Under the pieces are notes generated by a model that did not search any database, was not told the DNA's origin, and saw only the letters and a program-made list of their open reading frames with translations. This document shows, piece after piece, positions 1 through 8,027 of a stretch of DNA of 29,885 nt (position 1 is its first letter; each line of letters opens with the position of its first letter). Location: positions 1 through 29,885 of the forward strand of contig JBBRYB010000037.1 of NCBI GenBank assembly GCA_038238115.1, read 5' to 3'. Position numbers and translations under genes: made by a program. The DNA comes from JBBRYB01 sp038238115. Lineage in GTDB: Bacteria; Actinomycetota; Actinomycetes; Propionibacteriales; Nocardioidaceae.

Positions 1-286
1 GGGCGTGTTCGAGGTCCGCAACCTTGCGGCGAAGGGCGTCGGCCCGCCGGAAGTGGTCGATGCCGCGCCGCTTCGCGGTGGTCATCAGCCACGCGATCGG
101 GTTGTCCGGGACGCCGGTTGTTGGCCACTGCTCGAGCGCGGCCACGAGTGCGTCCTGCGCCAGGTCCTCGGCGAGCTCTACATCACGGGTCATCCGGGTG
201 AGAGCACCGACGAGGCGGGCCGACTCGGCCCGCCACGCGGCGAAGATGGCTTCGGTCGGGTCATCCCTACTCGTCTCCGCCGGCAC
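1..286 (-). CDS. ECF42-type RNA polymerase sigma factor, N-terminal part (truncated by window edge)
   Basis: This is the start of an extracytoplasmic-function sigma factor; the rest lies beyond the left edge. The visible 95 residues hold the region-2 helices: AEDLAQDALVAALEQWP and then NPIAWLMTTAKRRGIDHFRR, which matches core-binding region 2.1-2.2 and -10-recognition region 2.3-2.4. The same motifs occur in the second sigma factor of this window (12505 leftward). The start is taken as GTG at 286, 23 bases after the DGPF gene stop; no good ribosome site is visible, so coupling to the upstream gene is likely. Known of the family: ECF42 factors sit beside DGPF (YCII) genes and carry a C-terminal TPR-like extension. 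The DGPF neighbour here fits that. The extension cannot be checked. Confidence 0.85.
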   Translation of the reverse strand, partial: MPAETSRDDPTEAIFAAWRAESARLVGALTRMTRDVELAEDLAQDALVAALEQWPTTGVPDNPIAWLMTTAKRRGIDHFRRADALRRKVADLEHA

Positions 287-309
287 GAGGCCAGCGTAGT
301 GAGTCCAGT

Positions 310-684
310 TCAGTCGCCCGGCGCGTCCGGGCCTGTTGAGATCTGGCGCATGGTCGAGATCACGGTGACCTCGGGCCAGTGCTTCGCGTGCAGCTCGGCG
401 AACTCCTGCTGATCGGCCACGGCCTCCTCAATGGTGTCGTACTGCATGATGGCCCAGCCGCCGACGACCTCCTTGGCTTCGGCGTACGGTCCGTCGACCC
501 TGCTGACCTCGCCCTGGCGGACCACGAAGTTCACGGCGTCCTCAGTCCCGTACAGACCGCCCCCGTCGAGGAACACACCCTTGGCGGCCCGTTCGCCGAT
601 GTGGGCGTCCATCGCGTCGAACAGCGCCTGTGGCGGCGTGCCGACGCCCTCTTCCATCCTCACGAATCCCATGAAACGCGGCAT
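310..684 (-). CDS. DGPF/YCII-family protein, partner of ECF42 sigma factor
   Basis: A 124-residue YCII-related protein with the dimeric alpha-beta barrel fold expected of the family. The family signature is seen as VDGPYAEAKEVVGGWAIM, where DGP(F/Y) gives the group its name. Start choice: AGGAG at 693-697 lies 8 bases before the ATG at 684; a GTG at 693 overlaps that ribosome site and is rejected. It is the first gene of a two-gene minus-strand operon with the ECF42 sigma factor. A matching ECF42-like promoter motif lies at 730-756. The biochemical role of DGPF proteins is unknown; YCII relatives have been proposed as small enzymes or ligand-binding proteins. The reading frame is intact. Confidence 0.9.
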   Translation of the reverse strand: MPRFMGFVRMEEGVGTPPQALFDAMDAHIGERAAKGVFLDGGGLYGTEDAVNFVVRQGEVSRVDGPYAEAKEVVGGWAIMQYDTIEEAVADQQEFAELHAKHWPEVTVISTMRQISTGPDAPGD

Positions 685-729
685 CTTGATCACTCCTACT
701 GGTTGCGGGAAGTTGCTTCTCGCACGTAC

Positions 730-756
730 GTCGAACGGCTTCCATGCGCTTCGACA
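730..756 (-). promoter_or_regulatory. Putative ECF42-dependent promoter of the DGPF gene
   Basis: On the minus strand TGTCGA (756-751) is followed after 17 bases by CGAC (733-730), 46 bases upstream of the DGPF start at 684. From memory of the literature, ECF42 promoters carry TGTCGA at -35 and CGA/TC at -10. A near-identical arrangement (TGTCGT, 17 bases, CGTG) lies in front of the second DGPF gene at 12944-12970, and both share GCCGTTCG across the spacer/-10 junction. This implies autoregulation of the DGPF-sigma operon. Confidence 0.6.
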
Positions 757-1346
757 TCGACCATCGAACTTTCTTCACACTTTCTGCCATCCTGCCTGGC
801 GGCACCAGATGAAGTACAGCGCCCTCGGCACCAGCCCCGGCACACCGATTCGCTCACGAGGCGACTGGGTAGACCTGAACGGGTTCGGTCACGCTCATGT
901 GCCACATGTGCTCGTTGAACTCGAGGATGGATGCGTTCATCTCTTCGCCCCTGGTCATTTCCAACGACGTGGGCAGCGTCGTATAAGTGTGATGACGGCG
1001 CGAGACGGTGTGCTGAGTTCGCAACCTCATGACGAGTCGCCGCGCTTGAACGTGTTGCCGTCCTCCCAGCTCGGTTCGACGTCGAAGTCGTGCGAACAGT
1101 TCGACGTGATTGTCGCTCGACCGCACCGCCATGTCGGCTCGGTCATCCTCGGGACAGTAGTTGAGATTGGTGGTACTGGGGAGTCCCGTTGACCGACCGG
1201 CAATCTGTCCGCGTCACCACGTCGGCAATCGTCTAGCAGCCGCTTGTCGGCGCCACCCAGCTTTCGTTCATGCCCACCCCCGAGTGCATCGGCCGCACTT
1301 GAGACACACTGAAGTGCCCGCCTGTCGCCGACACTAAGGAGTCCGC
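757..1346. other. Gene-poor intergenic region
   Basis: About 590 bases without a convincing gene. A 28-codon minus-strand frame (940-854, beginning MNASILEF) has a methionine-, histidine- and glutamate-rich composition but no spaced ribosome site and no family I recognise. Longer frames on both strands look like out-of-frame GC-rich reading. The right end holds the AAGGAG ribosome site (1336-1341) of the VOC gene. Confidence 0.5.
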
Positions 1347-1721
1347 GTGCTTTCCACGAGCGAGGTCATTGCGTTCGCTCCCACGACGGACCTGTCCAAA
1401 GCGCGGTGCTTCTACGAAACGACCCTGGGGCTCCATGTTGTCGATGAGAACGCGTACGCCTGTGTGCTCAACGCCTGCGGCACGATGTTGCGCCTCACCG
1501 CGGTGGCCGAGGTCACACAACCCGGCTACACCGTGCTCGGCTGGCGTGTGACCAACATCAGCGAGACCGCCGCAGGACTCGAATCCCGCGGTGTCGTCTT
1601 CGCGCGCTACAAGGGCATGGAACAAGACGCACAAGGCCTGTGGACGACTCCGAGCGGCGATCGCATCGCGTGGTTCACCGACCCCGATGGGAACGTGCTC
1701 TCTCTCACCCAGTTCGCCTGA
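1347..1721 (+). CDS. VOC-superfamily protein (glyoxalase/bleomycin-resistance-like), probably non-metal
   Basis: A 124-residue protein with two beta-alpha-beta-beta-beta modules of the vicinal-oxygen-chelate fold. The C-terminal hallmark FTDPDGNVLSLTQF is present. The start is GTG at 1347, five bases after AAGGAG. The positions that carry His/Glu metal ligands in glyoxalase I are not conserved: the first strand reads VIAFAPT, the end of the first module MLRLTAV, and the last strand VLSLTQF. A metal-dependent lyase role is therefore unlikely, and a binding or sequestering role like the bleomycin-resistance branch is more plausible. It converges on the ABC exporter genes, 50 bases away, and shows no operon partner. 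The substrate is unknown. Confidence 0.85.
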   Translation: MLSTSEVIAFAPTTDLSKARCFYETTLGLHVVDENAYACVLNACGTMLRLTAVAEVTQPGYTVLGWRVTNISETAAGLESRGVVFARYKGMEQDAQGLWTTPSGDRIAWFTDPDGNVLSLTQFA

Positions 1722-1771
1722 TCGTTCGCCACCTCGCTCGAATCTGCCGCCAATCCGCTGAGCGATGCGCG

Positions 1772-3503
1772 TCAGGTGAGGTCTGGTCCGCCGTGCCAGG
1801 TCCGCCACAGATCCGCGTAGCCGCCGCCGGCGGCGACCAGCTCGCGGTGGCTGCCCGCCTCGGTGATCCTGCCGCCGTCGATCACCGCGATCCGGTCGGC
1901 GTCCTGCGCAGTCTGCAACCGGTGGGCGATGGCGATCACCGTACGGCCGTGCAGCACGGCGGCGAGCGAGCGCTCGGCCTGGCGCGCGGTGGTCGGGTCG
2001 AGCATCGCGGTGGCCTCGTCGAGGATCAGGGTGTGCGGGTCGACCAGAACGACGCGGGCGAGCGCGAGTTGCTGCGCCGCCGCGGCGTCCAGGACGTGGG
2101 CGTGTACGCCCAGCTCGGTGTCCAGCCCTGCGGGCAGCTCCCGCACCCAGTGCGCCTCGACCGCGTCCAGTGCGTCCAGCAGTGCGTCGTCGTCCGCCGT
2201 CGGCGCGGCGATCGCCAGGTTGTCGCGCAAGGATCCGAGGAGTACGTGGTGCTCCTGGGTTACCAGCACAACCCGGCGGCGGAGCTCGCCGGCGGGCAGG
2301 GCGTCGAGGGCGACACCGCCGAGGGTGACGGTACCGCTGCGCGGTGCGTCGGTGCCGGCGAGCAGCCGGCCGAGGGTGGACTTGCCGGCACCGGACGGCC
2401 CGACGATCGCGAGCCGTTCGCCGGGTCGCACGGCGAGATCGACGTCGAGGAGCACATCGTGGCGACCGCAGTAGGTGTAGTGCACAGCGGTGGCAACGAG
2501 CCGGTCGTCGGCCGGCTCCGTTCCCCCGGTCGGTTCGGCGGTTGCGACCTGGCCGATCCCTTCCAGCCGAGCGAGCGAGGCCCCGCTCTGCTGCAGCTGT
2601 TCCATCCACTGCAATGCGATGTCCAGCGGCTCTACCAGCTGTCGCATGTAGAGGGTCGCGGCGACGACGGCGCCGAGGGTCACGATGCCGTGGACATAGC
2701 AGAGGCCGCCGAGGAACAGCATCACCGCCACGGGCAAGGAATGCGCGAAATCGATAACTGGGTATAGCACATTGCGCAGGAACAGGGTGCGCAGCTGTGT
2801 GTCGTAGCCATCAACGATCCGTCGGTTGCCGGAGTCGACCCGGCGCCGCTGCAGCCGCAACGCCTCGACCGTGGCGGGCACCGGCGACAGTGCCGGCCAG
2901 ATCGTCGGCCAACGCCGATCTGGCCGATCCCTCGGCGAGATAGGCGGTGCGGGACCGGCTCAGATACCACCGGGCGACGAGCCACATTATCGGCAGCCCC
3001 ACCAACCCGCACAGCCCGAGGAGCGGGCTCAGCACGAACACCGCGACCAGGATGAACAGGACCTGCAGGGCCGCGATGAAGACGTCCGGGGCGGCGTATC
3101 CGACCGCCGACCCGACCGCGGCCACATCGCCGGTGCTGCGCGTCATCAGGTCCCCGGTGCCGGCCCGCTCCACCACGGCGGCTGGCAGGGCGAGGACTCT
3201 GTCCACAAAGGACGACCGAATCTCGACCATGGCACGTTCGGCGAACCGGTGCGCGGCGTACCTGGCGAACCGGACCAGGATCACCTGAAGTACGGCGAAC
3301 CCGGCGATCGCGACGGTGAGGGAATCCACCGAACCGACCCCGCCCCCGGCGCTGACCCGGTTGATTATCTGGCCGAGCAGCCACGGCGGGGCGAGTCCGG
3401 CGGCGACGGCGAGCGAGCTGAGCAGGAGGAGGCCGACCATTGCCCTGCCGTCGGCCCGGATCAGCCCCCACGCCGCGCGCCGCACGCCAGCGCGGTCGGC
3501 CAT
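1772..3503 (-). pseudogene. ABC exporter half-transporter B (TMD-NBD), frameshifted
   Basis: Second subunit of a heterodimeric ABC exporter. The N-terminal half has hydrophobic membrane helices (AMVGLLLLSSLAVAAGLAP, VLFILVAVFVLSPLLGL). The C-terminal nucleotide-binding domain has a canonical Walker A (GPSGAGKST), Q-loop (LVTQEHH), Walker B (HTLILDEAT) and H-loop (AIAHRLQ). The ABC signature is degenerate: DAAAAQQ where LSGGQ is expected. Frame is lost at about 2871-2877 (GCCCGCCAC, one base too many); after removal, GAR continues directly into TVEALRLQ. The native start is probably ATG 3539, which overlaps the stop of subunit A as ATGA, but its sixth codon is a TAG (3522-3524). Translation could restart at ATG 3503. 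A pseudogene is most likely; a sequencing error could explain the frameshift. Confidence 0.8.
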
Positions 3504-3535
3504 CGGAAACTGCCCGGCGGTCTAGACACGAGCGG

Positions 3536-5247
3536 TCATCGTGCCGCGCCCGCCGAGTCGCGGAAGACGAGCGCCCGGTAGTCGGTGTCGCTCGCCAGCA
3601 GCTCGTCGTGCGTGCCGGTCGCGGCGACGCGCCCCTGGTGCAGGAACGCCACCCCGTCGGCCCGGTCGAGCAGCAGCGGCGAGGTGCTGACCACGACGGT
3701 GCTCTGGCCGAGCCGGCGGGTCGCGAGCCGGTCGCCGATGAGCGCCTCGGTGTGCGCGTCGACCGATGCTGCCGGCTCCACCAGCAGCAGGATCTCCGGA
3801 TCGGCCAGCAGCGCCCGGACCAGCCTGAGCCGCTGGCGTTGGCCACCGGACAGATTGCGCCCATTGGCGTCCACTGTGGCCTCCAGACCGTGCGCCAAAC
3901 CGGCCACGATGTCGTCTGCCACCGACGCGTGGACGGCCGCCATGAGTTCCTGATCGGAGTGATCCGCCTGCGTGGCAACGGTTTCGCGGAACGGACCGCG
4001 AACAGGAACGCGTCGTTGTCGGCCACCACGATCCGGCGGCGAACCTCGTCCAGTGACACCTCGGACAAGGCACGGTCTCCCCAACGCACGTCGGAGTCGA
4101 CGTACCGCCCGAGCCGGTCGACCAGTGCGCTGGCGGCGGCCGGGCGGTCGCTGACCAGCGCGGTCAACTGTCCTAGAGGAGCGAGGAAACCGGACGCCGG
4201 ATCGTGCAACTCGGCCGGGCCGTCCGGTCCTGGACCGCCGGTGTCGGTGAGCTCGGGGGTCAGACTCAGGAACGCGGTCACGCGCCGCGCCGCCACCAGA
4301 CCGCGAATGAGGTCGCCGGCTCCCTCGATGAAGGAGGCCACCGGAGTGACCAGCACAGCGACGTATCCGTAGACGGCCACCAGCTCGCCGACTGTGATCT
4401 GCCCACTGGCCGCCATTCTGGCCGCGAGCCAGGTGACCGCGGCGAGGAACAGCCCGGGCAGCCCGCCTGCGAACGCCTCGATCCAACTGGTCACCGCGCC
4501 AACCCGGTAACCGGTGTCTCGCAACGCCCGCGACCCCGCCCGATAGCGGCCGGCGTACAGCTCCTTGCCGCCGATCCCGCAGAGCACCCGCAGCCCGGCC
4601 ACGATGTCGCCGGCCCGCGCTGTCAGCGCCGCCTGCTGCTCGCGGTAGTCGGTCTGGACGTCCCGCAGCCGGTGCAGCCGCGGCCCGAGCAACCCCACCA
4701 GCACCGGTACGCCGATCAGCACGACGGCGCCGAGCAGCGCGGAGACTGACAGCAACAGGGCGGCTACCACCGCGTAGGCGATGACGGCTCCGACCCCGGG
4801 TCCGGTGATGGTCAGCGTGCTGGCGATCGGATAGACGTCCACGATGCCGATGCTCGCCACCTCGCCGGCCGAGACCTTGCGGGGCAACGTCGCGCCGAGT
4901 CGGGTGGCGTGCCGGATCAGGACGGTGATGGTGCGGTAGGAGGCCTCCATCCGGATGAAGGTCATCGTGCGGTGCCGCATCCCGGCCAGCGCCGCGGTGA
5001 GCACTCCGACGCCGAGAATGGCGACTGACCACCCAGCCAGCACCGACAGGTCGCGCGGCCGCAGCCCGTCGTCGATCGCCCGAGAGATCAGGTACGGCGG
5101 GATCATCAAGCCGACCATCCATGCCGTCCCATAGAACGCCCCGATCAGGCAGCGGACCCGCTGGCGGCTGACCAGCCACCACAGATACCGACCAGGCCCA
5201 CGGGTGTCCGGCGTGCCGGGATCGGAGAACGGAACCCGCAACGCCAT
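3536..5247 (-). pseudogene. ABC exporter half-transporter A (TMD-NBD, degenerate ATP site), frameshifted
   Basis: First subunit of the exporter pair, starting at ATG 5247 (MALRVPFSDPG). It has six expected membrane segments, for example LIGAFYGTAWMVGLMIPPYLI and VGAVIAYAVVAALLLSVSALL. The nucleotide-binding domain lacks Walker A (VSDRPAAASALV replaces GxxGxGKST). It has a weak Walker B (ILLLVEPAASVD, Asp replaced by Val) and no H-loop His (VVVSTSPLLL), but keeps a perfect signature LSGGQRQR. Its role would be to complete the ATP site of subunit B. The frame is lost near 3996-4001 (DAFLFA then shift to GPFRETVATQADHS); adding one base restores it. TAGCGT at 5254-5259, six bases before the ATG, suggests a leaderless promoter. 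The transported substrate is unknown; the family is often annotated as a drug or lipid exporter. Confidence 0.8.
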
Positions 5248-5518
5248 GGCCAGACGCTACCGGGGACGACCGCCGCAGGGCTGGTCTGTGCCGCCGGGGT
5301 AGGACTCGCGGCTGCCCTGCTAGTGGGACTTGCGGTGCCTCTTGTGCACTGAGCACCGGGCGACCGGGTTGCTCAAGATATCGCCTGCTTGGGGGTCGGA
5401 TCGCTCTCGAACCGGCGCGCATCCAACGCACTCACATGCCGAACGGTGGGCGTCGGTCCCGCATGCCGCCGAGAAGACTCGAGTGCAGGAGGCCTGCCAA
5501 CCCGGTACGGTCCCGGCT

Positions 5519-5977
5519 ATGACCTCGGACGGGTTCGTGCCAGTCGACTTCGATCCGCCGACCTCACTCGCCACCAACCAGTTCCACCTCGAACCACTCG
5601 GGCCGCAGCACAACCGGGCCGACCATGCCGCCTGGATGTCGAGCATCGAGCACATACGCTCCACTCCCGGCTACCCCGACGGCAACTGGCCACCATGCAG
5701 CGGCATGACGCTCGAGGAGAACCTCTCCGATCTTCACCGCCACGCCGACGACTTCACTCGGGGCGCGGGTTACACCTTCACTGTCCTCGACCCAGGCGAC
5801 AACGACGTCATCGGCTGCGTCTATCTGTACCCCTCGGCTTCCGAGGAGTGGGACGTCGCGGTGCAGTCCTGGGTGCGGGCCGACAGCTCGAGCCTCGACG
5901 TGCCACTCGCCGACGCCGTCGCACGCTGGCTCGCCATCAACTGGCCCTGGGAGCGTGTGGACCGCTGCGGTCGCTGA
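5519..5977 (+). CDS. GNAT-family N-acetyltransferase-like protein
   Basis: A 152-residue protein starting at ATG 5519 (MTSDGFVPVDFDPP). The segment FHLEPLGPQHNRADHAAW followed by SIEHIRSTPGYPDGNWPP matches a group of actinobacterial proteins usually called GNAT acetyltransferases. The central GYTFTVLDPGDNDVIGCVYLYPS is the beta4-beta5 core. The usual acetyl-CoA loop (Q/RxxGxG/A) is not obvious, so catalytic activity is uncertain. No ribosome site lies at proper spacing; TACGGT seven bases before the ATG could serve a leaderless mRNA. The reading frame is complete. It stands alone, divergent from the ABC pair. Confidence 0.7.
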   Translation: MTSDGFVPVDFDPPTSLATNQFHLEPLGPQHNRADHAAWMSSIEHIRSTPGYPDGNWPPCSGMTLEENLSDLHRHADDFTRGAGYTFTVLDPGDNDVIGCVYLYPSASEEWDVAVQSWVRADSSSLDVPLADAVARWLAINWPWERVDRCGR

Positions 5978-6850
5978 GTCGTAGCCGGCACGCTCATGGC
6001 ACACTCGCGGTAGGCAGGTTCGGCACCGACACGGGCACTCAAACGACGCCTCTCCAACGTGCTCTTCACAGGCATGGCCACCGACCACAACAGATGCGAG
6101 GCGCACAAGCGATCGGCGACGATCGAGGTCATCGACGAGCGGTCCATCCCGATGATGACAGCCATCGGTACCTCCTTAGTGCTGAACCGGATGGATCATC
6201 AGCAAGAGGGCACCGCTACTTCGAGCAGAACAAATCCCATTTGACCCTCTCCTCGCGCGGTGCCTGGCGAGACCGCCGAATTCGCAGGCCGCCACGGACA
6301 TTCTGGCCGACGTACGCCCGGAAAGGGATCCACGAGTTGCGATCGAGGTGTTTGTACCGGGTGGCCGGTGGCAGACCCGCCCAGCGCTGCTACGCCCGCT
6401 CGAAGACAAGGTCGAAGTCCGACCGTTCCTTTCACGGCTCATAGTGGGCCAACGCGCCGCTCAAGGCAAAGGTCAGCAGCCGAGGTACCAGCGTCTGTGA
6501 CGTCGTCCCGTCTTACATCGCCACCTCAAGCGTCGAGCCTCGACTCTTGACAGGCAAGTAAGCACTTGGCCATGTTCGCCGGCATGGCCGACCGGGCCAG
6601 AGCTCTCCATGACGAGACCCGGCGTCTCATCTCGATGAACGTGCGGTCAGGGACGGCCTAGCCGGGTGCGGTTCCGCGAGACGCCGGCGGGCACTCCGCG
6701 TACGGCCCGCCCCCAAGCTCGCGCAACCGCAGGATTGGGTCACTCGGATCAAGCGCAGAACGCCGCGATCCGACAGGTGCGTCTATCCGGCGCGTTAGAG
6801 GTCACTGTCATCGAGGGGGGCCGGGAGCTTGGCTCGGCCCGCGGGCGGCG
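5978..6850. other. Gene-poor region containing rearranged IS110 debris
   Basis: About 870 bases between the GNAT gene and the SRPBCC gene with no intact gene. It holds the scrambled IS110 remnant (6035-6177, listed separately). A hairpin GGCCATG-8 bases-CATGGCC lies at 6568-6589, and a 25-codon plus-strand frame beginning MADRARALHDE near 6584 is of unknown meaning. The stretch 6180-6560, upstream of the IS110 start codon, could derive from that element's non-coding left end, but I see no diagnostic motif. Confidence 0.5.
6035..6177. mobile_element. Scrambled IS110-family transposase remnant
   Basis: Three pieces resemble different parts of an IS110-family (DEDD, bridge-RNA-guided) transposase. 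On the minus strand a strong ribosome site (AAGGAGG, 6177-6171) precedes ATG 6165 and reads MAVIIGMD, a typical IS110 N-terminus. The normal continuation, HKRSATIEVIDER, is present but on the plus strand (6104-6142), so the two halves meet in opposite orientation at 6142. Just upstream on the plus strand, ALKRRLSNVLFTGMATD (6035-6085) resembles the C-terminal end of such transposases. The element is clearly inactive. Family assignment rests on recognised motifs, not on alignment, and the element ends cannot be located. Confidence 0.55.
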
Positions 6851-7336
6851 TCAGGTGATCGCCATCGTCTCGTAGACGGGGGCGAGCTCGGTCCAGCGCG
6901 CCTCCCACGCGGGAGACTCCCCGGCCAACGAGCGGCAGAGGTCTTCGAGGTGCGCCTGCCAGCCGGCGCCGTGGAGGTGGAGACGGTCGAGTGGCAGCCC
7001 GCGCTCCTCGACCGTCAGCCGCGTTCTGTCGCCCTCCTCGGTCAGCCAGGCCTCGAGCTCGGCCTCGTCGTTGGTGCCGGGCTCCATGGTCAGCCGCAGG
7101 TGGTGCGGCCGGTCGCAGATCTCGATTCGTCCGTGCCCGGTCCAGGTGCTGGTGAAGGTGGCGTGGATGGTGCCGCCGACGCGCAGGTCGCCGGAGAGCT
7201 CGGCGATCCAGCGGGCGAGCCGCTCGGGGGTCGTACACGCCTCCCAGAGGTCGTCGATGTCAGTGTCGTAGACGTCCTCCACGCGGACCGCGCCGCGCTT
7301 CTCGTCAAGGGCTCGCATGGTGCCTATGGTCTTCAT
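6851..7336 (-). CDS. SRPBCC (AHSA1/START-like) domain protein
   Basis: A 161-residue protein of the helix-grip SRPBCC fold, close to the AHSA1 group of small ligand-binding proteins. Seen: the N-terminal strand and helix VRVEDVYDTDIDDLWEACTT, then PERLARWIAEL and DLRVGGTIHATFT, a common SRPBCC signature, and a C-terminal helix LHLHGAGWQAHLEDLCRSL, also typical. The ATG at 7336 overlaps the stop of the ArsR gene as ATGA, so the two are translationally coupled. In this arrangement, common in actinobacteria, the ArsR protein is thought to control the SRPBCC gene and perhaps respond to the same ligand. The ligand is unknown. The frame is clean. Confidence 0.9.
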   Translation of the reverse strand: MKTIGTMRALDEKRGAVRVEDVYDTDIDDLWEACTTPERLARWIAELSGDLRVGGTIHATFTSTWTGHGRIEICDRPHHLRLTMEPGTNDEAELEAWLTEEGDRTRLTVEERGLPLDRLHLHGAGWQAHLEDLCRSLAGESPAWEARWTELAPVYETMAIT

Positions 7337-7650
7337 AAGCGGATCCTCTTCCCTCGGGTGATCTCGGTGTGCAGGGCGTCGAGCCGGCTTTGCCACAGCC
7401 CGCGGTAGTCGCCCAGCCAGGCGTCCACCTCCTCCAGCGGCTCTGGGCGCAGGCTGTAGATCCGCCGCTGTGCGTCTTGGCGGACGTCGACCAGGCCGGC
7501 CTCGCGGAGCACCCGCAGGTGACGTGAGACGCCCGGTCGGGCGATCGGAAGGGCATCCGCGAGCTCTCCGGCTGTGGCCGGATGATCCCGGAGGATCCCG
7601 AGCACCGTGCGTCGGCTTCTGTCCGCCAGCGCCTGCAACACCACGTCCAT
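7333..7650 (-). CDS. ArsR/SmtB-family transcriptional regulator
   Basis: A 105-residue winged-helix regulator. The helix-turn-helix is seen in ATAGELADALPIARPGVSRHLRVLREAGLV, followed by the beta-hairpin wing VRQDAQRRIYSLRPEPL. The metal-binding ELCVCDL motif of ArsR/SmtB sensors is absent, so this is not a metal sensor; it belongs to the branch paired with SRPBCC proteins. The ATG at 7650 has no ribosome site but lies six bases after a -10-like TACATT, consistent with a leaderless mRNA. Its last base pairs overlap the SRPBCC start. It probably represses its own operon by binding the dyad at 7661-7678. Confidence 0.92.
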   Translation of the reverse strand: MDVVLQALADRSRRTVLGILRDHPATAGELADALPIARPGVSRHLRVLREAGLVDVRQDAQRRIYSLRPEPLEEVDAWLGDYRGLWQSRLDALHTEITRGKRIRL

Positions 7651-7656
7651 CCAACG

Positions 7657-7685
7657 AATGTACCCGACTAGTTACGTATCAGCAA
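7657..7685 (-). promoter_or_regulatory. Leaderless promoter of the ArsR-SRPBCC operon with overlapping operator dyad
   Basis: On the minus strand TTGCTG (7685-7680), a 17-base spacer, and TACATT (7662-7657) form a sigma-70-type promoter. The -10 element ends six bases before the ATG at 7650, so transcription would begin at or next to the start codon. A symmetric element TAC-N3-ACTAGT-N3-GTA (7661-7678) fills the spacer and touches the -10, a position suited to repression by the ArsR product. Confidence 0.6.
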
Positions 7686-8027
7686 GGGTACAAACGAGCC
7701 GACCTGGAACGACCGATCCGGGCACCCGCGACTTCTTCCGCGAGAACCGGACACGCATCGACGAGCGGGTTCCCCGTACGCCTACCCCCGCCACGCTGAC
7801 GGGGGCAGCTCAGCACCGAAGGCGAGAGCTCCACTTCCTCGTCGAGGCACTATGCCTGGCGCGCGCAGGGCGGCACGGCACGTATAGGCCGGCCGGCCGC
7901 CTAGGACCACTTGTCCTACCGCCGCCTGTCCGCACATCAAAGTGACCGGATCTGCTTGTTGCGCCGATGGCAGGCGCCGCGGGTGGGGAGGTCCGATTTC
8001 TCGCTCTGGTGGCATCGGGAGTAGATG
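7686..8027. other. Intergenic region between ArsR and MDMPI-like genes
   Basis: Roughly 340 bases between divergent genes. Frames on both strands lack family resemblance or ribosome sites. The right end contains GGGAG (8018-8021 and surrounding), the probable ribosome site of the next gene. Nothing else is recognisable. Confidence 0.45.

Noticed and set aside
854..1132. A 92-codon minus-strand frame upstream of the first DGPF gene
   Set aside because: No ribosome site and no recognisable family. Only the last 28 codons look protein-like, which is not enough.
2722..5247. An 841-residue continuous minus-strand frame
   Set aside because: After the frameshift near 3998 it reads the wrong frame through the end of subunit A and across subunit B; the Arg/Pro-rich sequence has no domain meaning.
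5821..6165. A 114-residue minus-strand protein beginning MAVIIGMD
   Set aside because: Only the first eight residues fit a transposase; the rest is an inverted block and the reverse of the GNAT gene.
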